DNA of 64,000 nt from Kiloniella sp. EL199 (GTDB lineage: Bacteria; Pseudomonadota; Alphaproteobacteria; Kiloniellales; Kiloniellaceae): positions 276,200 to 340,199 of the forward strand of contig NZ_OMPU01000006.1 in NCBI RefSeq assembly GCF_900313065.1, written 5' to 3'. The translations under genes and the position numbers were made by a program. The stretch's first letter is position 1; every line of letters starts with the position of its first letter. Shown in pieces: positions 57,826-64,000 of this stretch. The notes under the pieces are model-generated. The model was given only the letters and a program-made list of their open reading frames with translations, was not told the DNA's origin and searched no databases.

Positions 57826-59217
57826 ATGATCAAATCTATCGGAAACACAAAAAAAGCGCTTTTAAGTCGATGTGCCATTGTTAGTGTTGCAGTTTACACC
57901 GGCTTTTCTGGTGGTGTCATGGCTCAAACGTTGAATGAGTCCTTGGTTAAGGCCTATGAGACCAATCCATCATTCACTAGTGCCCAAACAGGCTTGAAAG
58001 CAGTTAACGAAGGTGTTCCGCAAGCGCTGTCTGAATGGCGTCCGGATGTTCGTATTACATCTTCAGCTGGCGTTCGTCGAACTGATACAGATACCCCCAC
58101 CGGTGATTCTACTGATACAACGCAACCTTTGAATGCGACGTTGCAGGTGACGCAATCTCTCTATCAGGGGGGGCAAACACAGGCCGCGACGGAGCAGGCT
58201 GAAAATCTGGTCTTGGCAGAACGTGCATCCGTCACGTCTGTTGAACAGGATGTTTTGTTACGGGCGGTAACGGCCTATGCAGATGTTTGGCGGGATCAGG
58301 CTATTCTGGAACTTAACATTAATAATGAAAAGGTTTTGGCCAGACAGTTTGAAGCAACACGCGACCGTTTTGATGTTGGTGAGCTAACCAGAACCGATGT
58401 TGCACAGGCAGAATCCAGATATTCAACTTCCACTGCACAGCGCATTGCATCTGAAGGAACGTTAAATTCATCAAAGGCCGTCTTTGAAGAAGTTATTGGC
58501 GAATATCCCAATGAAGCATTGGATCGTCCAGATCCCTTTGCAATTTTGCCGACGAGCGAAGATGAACTGTTGGGTGTTGCTCTGGAAAATAACCCGGCTC
58601 TTCTTGCTGCGAAATATAACGAAATGGCTTCCAAGAATGAAGTCAGAGAGATAACCGGCGAACTGTACCCGGATTTATCGCTAGTAGGGCGTGTCAGTCG
58701 TTCTGATGAAACATCTGGTGAAGACATTGATAGCACATCTGGTGAGATTATTGCGCAACTTGTTGTGCCTCTTTATCAACAGGGGTTGGTTAGCAGCCGG
58801 GTTCGTCAGGCCAAGCAAACTGCAAATCAGCGTAGAATCCAGATTGTTGAGCAGATGCGTGCTGTTGAACAGCAGGGAACCTCATCTTGGGAAAACCTTG
58901 TTAGCTCTCAGGCACAGATCAAATCCTTTACTTCTTCAGTCAATGCCGCAGAAATAGCCCTGGACGGTGTTCGTCAGGAAGAGGAAGTTGGTGAAAGAAC
59001 CGTGTTGGATGTCCTTGACGCAGAACAGGAATTGCTGGATGCACAGGTGAACCTTGTGCGTGCCCAGCGAGATGAAGTTGTTGCGACTTATCAGGTTCTG
59101 AGCACAATGGGCCAAATGACAGCGCAGTACATTGGTTTGCCTGTGAATGTCTTTGATCCGGCAGAAGACTATAATAATGTAAGAGATAAGTGGTTTGGGT
59201 TGGGTATTGAAAATTAG
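57826..59217 (+). CDS. tolC: Outer membrane efflux protein TolC
   Basis: Trimeric outer-membrane channel-tunnel used by type I secretion and RND efflux. About 463 residues. A signal peptide ends near GGVMAQ; the mature protein has the two TolC repeats, each with a helical hairpin and short strands, for example TLNESLVKAYETNPS in the first and DELLGVALENNPALLAAKYN in the second, and the RTVLDVLDAEQELLDAQVNLV motif near the end. I chose ATG 57826 over the TTG at 57814. In alphaproteobacteria tolC commonly precedes popZ-valS, as here. Confidence 0.94.
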   Translation: MIKSIGNTKKALLSRCAIVSVAVYTGFSGGVMAQTLNESLVKAYETNPSFTSAQTGLKAVNEGVPQALSEWRPDVRITSSAGVRRTDTDTPTGDSTDTTQPLNATLQVTQSLYQGGQTQAATEQAENLVLAERASVTSVEQDVLLRAVTAYADVWRDQAILELNINNEKVLARQFEATRDRFDVGELTRTDVAQAESRYSTSTAQRIASEGTLNSSKAVFEEVIGEYPNEALDRPDPFAILPTSEDELLGVALENNPALLAAKYNEMASKNEVREITGELYPDLSLVGRVSRSDETSGEDIDSTSGEIIAQLVVPLYQQGLVSSRVRQAKQTANQRRIQIVEQMRAVEQQGTSSWENLVSSQAQIKSFTSSVNAAEIALDGVRQEEEVGERTVLDVLDAEQELLDAQVNLVRAQRDEVVATYQVLSTMGQMTAQYIGLPVNVFDPAEDYNNVRDKWFGLGIEN

Positions 59218-59322
59218 ACGTGCAAAAGCCCTTCTTTTTCAATAATATCTAACTTATATTACCGAAATTGTATTGGTAACAGGTAATGTTCGCAGTTAAG
59301 GAAGCGGTGGGACAGCATTTCA

Positions 59323-60036
59323 ATGAGTGATCAAGAAGCCCAGGGTGAACCATCAATGGAAGAGATTCTGGCGTCAATTCGCCGGATTATTTCTGAAGAC
59401 GACCCCGAAGGTGAAGCGCCAGAAGGCGGGGAAGCACAGGTGGAAGAACCTGAAGCAGACGATGATGACGTACTTGAGTTAACCGATGAGGTTGCTGAAG
59501 ATGAAGAGGGTGTGGCTGAAGAATCTGACGTCGAAGAAGAATCTATTGAAGCTGTTTCTGAAGAAGATTCGATTGAAGATGATTTCAGGTCGTCGATGGA
59601 GGAGCCCGAAGAAGACGAAATTGAAGAGGTTTCCGAGGAACCTGAACCAGAATCTGGTCTGGAAGCTGTTGAAGAAGATGACATCGGTGATATCTCATTT
59701 GATGAAGTTGAGGATGAGGTCGAAGTCGCTGCTGTTGTTGAAGATGATGTTGATATTGATATCGGTGATGATATTGATCTGGATGCACCAGATGCTGAAA
59801 GTATCCTTCAGGAAGAAACACAGGATTCAACATCTTCTGCACTATCTGAAATCGCGCGTGCAGCTGTTGTCCAACGTTCCCTTGCCATTGGCACCGGGAA
59901 AACACTGGAAGATATCGTTCGTGAAGCGCTTGTTCCCGAGCTCAAAGCGTGGCTTGACGTCCGCCTAGGCCCAATGGTTGAGCGGATAGTCCGTGAAGAA
60001 ATTAAAAAGATGGTGCGCCGGGCCGAAGATTTATAA
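59323..60036 (+). CDS. popZ: PopZ-type polar organising protein (DUF2497)
   Basis: Self-assembling pole-organising protein that anchors the chromosome origin through ParB and recruits pole regulators in Caulobacter. 237 residues. An N-terminal helix MEEILASIRRIISEDD (about 12-27) is the binding region; a very acidic, disordered linker (about 28-165, mostly glutamate and aspartate) follows; the C-terminal oligomerisation region (ARAAVVQRSLAIGTGKTLE to EEIKKMVRRAEDL) is the strongly conserved DUF2497 part. The linker is poorer in proline than the Caulobacter one. It sits directly before valS, a conserved alphaproteobacterial pairing. Confidence 0.93.
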   Translation: MSDQEAQGEPSMEEILASIRRIISEDDPEGEAPEGGEAQVEEPEADDDDVLELTDEVAEDEEGVAEESDVEEESIEAVSEEDSIEDDFRSSMEEPEEDEIEEVSEEPEPESGLEAVEEDDIGDISFDEVEDEVEVAAVVEDDVDIDIGDDIDLDAPDAESILQEETQDSTSSALSEIARAAVVQRSLAIGTGKTLEDIVREALVPELKAWLDVRLGPMVERIVREEIKKMVRRAEDL

Positions 60037-60122
60037 GGCCCGGACTTTCTTTTTTCTTCCGAAACTGTTAGCAAATGCTAGCATTATTTCACATAGAATA
60101 TTTAGTTAAGAGGAACCCAGTA

Positions 60123-62774
60123 ATGCTGGACAAAACCTATTGCCCTGAAAAAGTCGAGGCAAAGCATTACGAGCGTTGGGAAAAGTCCGGAGCTTTCTCC
60201 GCAGATCCTAATTCCCCGTCTGACCCTTATACCATTATGATGCCGCCACCGAACGTCACGGGAAATCTGCACATGGGGCATGCCTTGACCTTTACCCTGC
60301 AAGATATCCTTGTGCGGTACAAGCGCATGAAAGGTCACGATGTCCTCTGGCAACCAGGTACTGATCACGCAGGTATTGCGACACAAATGGTTGTTGAGCG
60401 CCAACTGGCTGAAAAGGGAATTTCTAGACACGATCTTGGCCGCGAAAAATTCCTGAATTCTGTTTGGGAATGGAAAGAAGAGTCCGGTGGGGCGATTGTT
60501 AAACAGCTTCGCCATTTGGGCGCCTCTGCTGATTGGCCACGTGAGCGCTTTACTATGGATGAAGGGCTTTCTGAGGCCGTTCGCAAGGTTTTTGTTCAGC
60601 TTCATAAAGAAGGGTTGATTTATAAAGACAAGCGCCTTGTAAACTGGGACCCAAAACTTCTGACCGCGATTTCTGACCTTGAAGTTGTTCAAAAAGAAAG
60701 TAACGGTAAGCTTTGGCATTTCCGTTATCCTATTGATGGTGAAGACGGTAAGTACATTGTTGTTGCAACCACGCGTCCGGAAACAATGTTGGGTGATACT
60801 GGTGTTGCGGTCCATCCTGATGATGATCGTTACAAAGACTTGGTTGGCAAGCACGTGAAGCTACCAATTGTTGGACGTTTAATCCCGATCGTTGCAGATG
60901 AATATGCTGATCCTGAAACAGGTTCCGGTGCGGTAAAGATTACACCGGCTCATGACTTCAACGATTTCGAAGTTGGACGTCGCTGTAATCTGGCAATGAT
61001 CAACGTTTTTGATAAGTTCGCACATATTAACGAAAATGCGCCGGATGATTATCAGGGGCTGGATCGTTTTGTTGCCCGTAAGAAGATTGTTGCCAAGTTT
61101 GAAGAACTTGGACTTCTCGACAAAATTGATGATCATTTGAATTCTGTTCCCTATGGTGACAGATCAAACGTTCCAATTGAACCTTGGTTGACTGATCAAT
61201 GGTATGTGGATGCAGCGACACTTGCTAAACCGGCTTTGGAAGCTGTTGAAACTGGCAAAACCGAAATTGTTCCTAAACAGTGGGAAAATACCTACTACGA
61301 TTGGATGCGCAACATTCAGCCGTGGTGTGTATCCCGTCAGCTATGGTGGGGACATCAGATCCCGGCATGGTATGGCCCTGATGGCGAAATCTTTGTTGAA
61401 GAGACTGCAGAAGAGGCCAAAGCTGCCGCATTTGCACATTTTGGTAAAGAAGTTGAATTAACTCGTGACCCAGATGTTCTGGATACCTGGTTCTCATCTG
61501 CTCTTTGGCCTTTCTCTACAATTGGGTGGCCAGAGACAACGAAAGAACTGGAACGCTATTATCCCGGTGATGTTCTGGTTACCGGATTTGACATTATCTT
61601 CTTCTGGGTGGCCAGAATGATGATGATGGGCATGCACTTTATGAAAGAAGTGCCGTTCAAAACTGTCTATATCCACGCTCTTGTTCGCGATGAAAACGGA
61701 CAGAAGATGTCCAAGTCCAAGGGGAATGTTATTGATCCATTGGAAGTGATTTCTGAATATAGTTGTGATGCTTTGCGTTTTACGCTGGCGGCAATGGCGG
61801 CACCTGGTCGTGATATCAAATTGGCGTCTTCACGTGTTGAAGGATATCGCAATTTCGGAACCAAGCTCTGGAATGCGTCGATTTATAGTCAAATGAATGG
61901 CGCTGTTTACGACCCGAACTTTGATCCACTTAGCTGTAACGAGCCGATCAACAAATGGATCGTTGGACGTGTTGCTGCTGCGACTGCAGCTGTTGACAAA
62001 GCGTTGGATGATTACCGCTTTAACGATGCGGCCAATGCGCTTTATCGTTTCTTCTGGAACGAATATTGTGACTGGTATGTAGAATTCACAAAGCCTGTAT
62101 TGGCTGTGGGGAATGAAGCAACAAATACTGAGACTAAAGCAACAATTGCCTGGGTTTTGGCGCAGACACTTCACCTGTTACACCCGATTATGCCGTACAT
62201 TACCGAGGAACTTTGGGAAAACCTTGGCAATGAAGGGGCGACACCGCTTATTTCTTCGTCCTGGCCAAAGTTTGATGAGCGTCATACGGATGTGAATGTT
62301 GAAAAAGAGATGGATTGGGTTATCAAACTTATCTCTGATATTCGAGCAACACGTGCAGAGCTTAATACGCCGCCAAATTTAAAGGCGCCGCTTTTACTTA
62401 AAGATGGGTCTGAGGCCGTTAAGGCAAAAGTTGATCAATACAAAGATGTTGTGAAGTGGTTGGCTGGGCTTTCATCTGTAGATTTTACAGACGAAGATCT
62501 ACCACAGGGAGCTATTCAGATTGTTCTGGATGATGCGACCTTTGCGCTACCGCTGGAAGGCATTATTGATGTTGAACAGGAAACGGCTCGCCTGAATAAA
62601 GAAATGGAAAAAACGCTGGAAGAGATTGCAAAAATTGACAAGCAACTCTCAAACGAAAATTTTGTTTCTCGCGCGCCAGAACACGTTGTTGCGGAAAAGA
62701 AAACCCGCCGGGAAGAGTTCATGTCAGTGAAAATAAAACTGGACGAAGCTTTGGCGCGGATTGCTAATCTGTAA
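60123..62774 (+). CDS. valS: Valyl-tRNA synthetase
   Basis: Class I aminoacyl-tRNA synthetase charging tRNA-Val. About 883 residues. The HIGH-type motif appears as PPPNVTGNLHMGHAL near the N-terminus and KMSKS in GQKMSKSKGNV; the editing (CP1) domain lies between, with TTRPETMLGDT. The last 70 residues form the coiled-coil that binds tRNA. I chose ATG 60123 because AGAGGAA lies before it and it gives the usual MLDKTYCP start; an earlier in-frame ATG at 60075 has no ribosome site. Confidence 0.97.
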   Translation: MLDKTYCPEKVEAKHYERWEKSGAFSADPNSPSDPYTIMMPPPNVTGNLHMGHALTFTLQDILVRYKRMKGHDVLWQPGTDHAGIATQMVVERQLAEKGISRHDLGREKFLNSVWEWKEESGGAIVKQLRHLGASADWPRERFTMDEGLSEAVRKVFVQLHKEGLIYKDKRLVNWDPKLLTAISDLEVVQKESNGKLWHFRYPIDGEDGKYIVVATTRPETMLGDTGVAVHPDDDRYKDLVGKHVKLPIVGRLIPIVADEYADPETGSGAVKITPAHDFNDFEVGRRCNLAMINVFDKFAHINENAPDDYQGLDRFVARKKIVAKFEELGLLDKIDDHLNSVPYGDRSNVPIEPWLTDQWYVDAATLAKPALEAVETGKTEIVPKQWENTYYDWMRNIQPWCVSRQLWWGHQIPAWYGPDGEIFVEETAEEAKAAAFAHFGKEVELTRDPDVLDTWFSSALWPFSTIGWPETTKELERYYPGDVLVTGFDIIFFWVARMMMMGMHFMKEVPFKTVYIHALVRDENGQKMSKSKGNVIDPLEVISEYSCDALRFTLAAMAAPGRDIKLASSRVEGYRNFGTKLWNASIYSQMNGAVYDPNFDPLSCNEPINKWIVGRVAAATAAVDKALDDYRFNDAANALYRFFWNEYCDWYVEFTKPVLAVGNEATNTETKATIAWVLAQTLHLLHPIMPYITEELWENLGNEGATPLISSSWPKFDERHTDVNVEKEMDWVIKLISDIRATRAELNTPPNLKAPLLLKDGSEAVKAKVDQYKDVVKWLAGLSSVDFTDEDLPQGAIQIVLDDATFALPLEGIIDVEQETARLNKEMEKTLEEIAKIDKQLSNENFVSRAPEHVVAEKKTRREEFMSVKIKLDEALARIANL

Positions 62775-62797
62775 GTTTATATAGGCATGTGCTATTG

Positions 62798-62826
62798 AAA
62801 AGCCGCTCTTCTGAGCGGCTTTTTTT
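62798..62826 (+). terminator. Rho-independent terminator after valS
   Basis: Stem AAAGCCGCTC (62799-62808) pairs perfectly with GAGCGGCTTT (62813-62822) around a 4-base loop, followed by a run of six or more Ts. The insertion sequence begins immediately beyond it. Confidence 0.92.
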
Positions 62827-62874
62827 GTGTGACCTGTCCCGTCCTGAAATAAGTTTACATATTGGAGACTTATA

Positions 62875-63267
62875 ATGGGACATTCAAAGACAGAGCGGGT
62901 TAGGCGTAGTCAAAAGGATTATCCTTTAGGCTTTAAATTTTCAGTTGTTGATGAGATAGAAAAAGGCGATCTGACTTATAAGCAAGCTCAGGATCTTTAT
63001 GGCATTCAAGGCCGGAGTACTTGCTTAACGTGGCTTCGCAAGCATGGTAAACTTGATTGGTCGAAACCTTTGAACCATTTAGCCATGCCAAAGAACAAAG
63101 AAACTCCCGCCCAGAAGATCAAACGCCTTGAACGGGCTCTTGAGGATGAACAGCTCAAGAACATTGTTTATGGGGAAATGATGAATGTTATTCACGAAGA
63201 ATACGGGATTGATCTGCGAAAAAAGTACTTAAGCACACTCTCTGGGTCAGTAAAGAAAAAGGACTGA
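62875..63267 (+). CDS. IS3-family transposase OrfA
   Basis: A 130-residue protein with an N-terminal helix-turn-helix that binds the element's ends (FKFSVVDEIEKGDLTYKQAQ to TCLTWLRKHGKLDW) and a C-terminal leucine-zipper-like helix (AQKIKRLERALEDEQLKN). GGAG lies about seven bases before the ATG. Near its end the heptamer AAAAAAG (63219-63225) sits in the A_AAA_AAG phase, the classical -1 slippery site, so part of translation should pass into orfB to make the fused OrfAB transposase. Confidence 0.92.
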   Translation: MGHSKTERVRRSQKDYPLGFKFSVVDEIEKGDLTYKQAQDLYGIQGRSTCLTWLRKHGKLDWSKPLNHLAMPKNKETPAQKIKRLERALEDEQLKNIVYGEMMNVIHEEYGIDLRKKYLSTLSGSVKKKD

Positions 63268-64000
63268 TCCAGCTCGCAAGGGTGTGCCCTTTGTTTGAGA
63301 GAAGCCGTCAGTCGGTTTATCAATGGAGAGGTCGGATTGCAGAACGTCATCGTGTTTTATCCCCGGTCAAAGATCTGGTTCTTTACTGGCGTCGTTTTAT
63401 GCCTCGAATTGGGACGCGTAAGCTCTATCACCTGATCAAGTCTGAACTTGATACTCAGGGGATCAAGCTGGGGCGTGACGGGCTGTTCTCTTATTTGAAG
63501 AACGAGCGTTTATTGGTTCCTGTTCGCAGGAGTTACCAGAAAACGACACAGAGTAAGCACTGGCTCAGAAAACATCCTAACCTTTTGAAGGATCGTCAAG
63601 CGGATCAGATTGAACAGGTCTTTGTGAGTGACATCACCTATCTCCAGAGTGATGAGGGAACACATTATCTGTCTCTGGTCACCGATGCCTATTCTCGAAA
63701 GATCATGGGCTATGAAGTCAGTAATGAAATGAAGACAAGCGATGTGATCAAGGCGTTGAAGATGGCAATGACACAGAGAAGAACAGATAAACCTGCTATT
63801 CATCATTCTGATCGCGGACTGCAATATTGTTCTGGTGAGTATCAAAAACTCCTAGCCCAACAAAAGATATCACCCTCTATGACAGATGGATATGATTGCT
63901 ATCAGAATGCAATGGCTGAGAGAGTGAACGGGATCCTCAAACAAGAGTTCCTGCTCTATAAATGCAAAACCTTGGCTGAACTGAAGAAGCTGGTTGCTCA
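63225..64000 (+). CDS. IS3-family transposase OrfB (DDE integrase domain, 3'-partial)
   Basis: The catalytic half of the transposase, readable in the -1 frame from the slippery site and open for 258 codons to the window edge. It begins with a helix-turn-helix-like segment (LFERSRQSVYQWRGR), then an HTH_21-like part (MPRIGTRKLYHLIKSEL), then the rve core: first Asp in VSDITYLQ, second Asp in HHSDRGLQY and the Glu in NAMAERVNGILKQEF, giving the DDE triad with the usual D-35-E spacing. No independent start is evident, so it is probably made only as the OrfAB fusion. The 3' end lies outside the window. Confidence 0.92.

Larger units (their letters stand above)
62830..64000 (+). mobile_element. 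IS3-family insertion sequence (right end outside window)
   Basis: The element carries the two-gene layout of the IS3 family: a short helix-turn-helix orfA and a DDE-integrase orfB in the -1 frame. The left end is placed at about 62830 because TGACCTGTCCC there has the TG start typical of IS3 inverted repeats and lies just past the valS terminator; the exact boundary cannot be fixed without the right end. Both frames are free of stops or frameshifts as far as the window runs, so the copy may be active. Confidence 0.85.

Noticed and set aside
59331..59684. A serine-rich open frame on the minus strand
   Set aside because: It is the complement of the acidic popZ linker: glutamate and aspartate codons read as serine-rich sequence on the other strand.
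60102..60854. A 250-codon open frame on the minus strand
   Set aside because: Antisense to the conserved N-terminal part of valS; no recognisable protein features.
1..64000. CRISPR array, prophage or toxin-antitoxin pair
   Set aside because: I saw no regularly spaced direct repeats, no phage structural genes or integrase apart from the IS3 transposase, and no small paired genes of known toxin families.

Overview
The window is a stretch of alphaproteobacterial chromosome. The evidence is gene order: a nuoA-N operon running into birA, coaX, RNase J and methylmalonyl-CoA epimerase, then a DUF1467 gene, proS, lolC/lolD and dnaE; next rpsB-tsf-pyrH-frr-uppS-cdsA-dxr-rseP-bamA-skp-lpxD-fabZ-lpxA-lpxI-lpxB; and finally a tolC-popZ-valS block. 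LpxI in place of LpxH, a PopZ-type polar organiser and RNase J all fit that class. Composition is moderate and AT-leaning by eye. A Na+-pumping NADH:quinone reductase (nqr) suggests a marine or saline lifestyle. A Rhodospirillales-like lineage is my best guess, but the sequence alone does not settle it.

Region by region: 1-3275 holds the end of an nqr operon (nqrC 5'-truncated by the window, nqrD, nqrE, nqrF). 3276-4170 is a gap with two tandem tRNA-Asp genes and their promoter. 4171-18403 is the complete 14-gene complex I operon with no inserted genes. 18408-22344 carries birA, coaX, rnj, mce and a DUF1467 membrane protein, ending in a strong terminator. 22448-30024 has a secreted protein of unknown function, proS, the lipoprotein exporter genes lolC/F and lolD, and dnaE. 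30244-44728 is a translation, isoprenoid, phospholipid, outer-membrane assembly and lipid A supercluster. 44773-55714 is the accessory part: glyoxalase I, an orphan AapJ-like binding protein, a GNAT acetyltransferase, a MATE transporter, a sulfur/cysteine group (sseA, alaX, cysK, NUDIX), a pentapeptide-repeat protein, Sel1-like and TPR periplasmic proteins, and a shortened DUF805 protein. 55902-56631 has tRNA-Asn and tRNA-Cys on the minus strand with readable promoters. 56858-62774 has a PIMT-like methyltransferase, tolC, popZ and valS. The window ends inside an IS3-family insertion sequence (from about 62830) with an in-frame A6G frameshift signal.

Functionally, the left third is respiration (two different ion-pumping NADH dehydrogenases side by side), the middle is replication, translation and envelope synthesis, and the right third is export, polarity and a mixed accessory set. 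I found no CRISPR array, prophage, toxin-antitoxin pair or obvious defence island. The most interesting points are the nqr/nuo adjacency, the IS3 frameshift cassette, the internally duplicated pentapeptide protein, the orphan binding protein, an unannotated candidate small RNA before tolC, and a conserved-looking secreted protein of unknown function before proS. I saw no strong sign of an undescribed multi-gene system.
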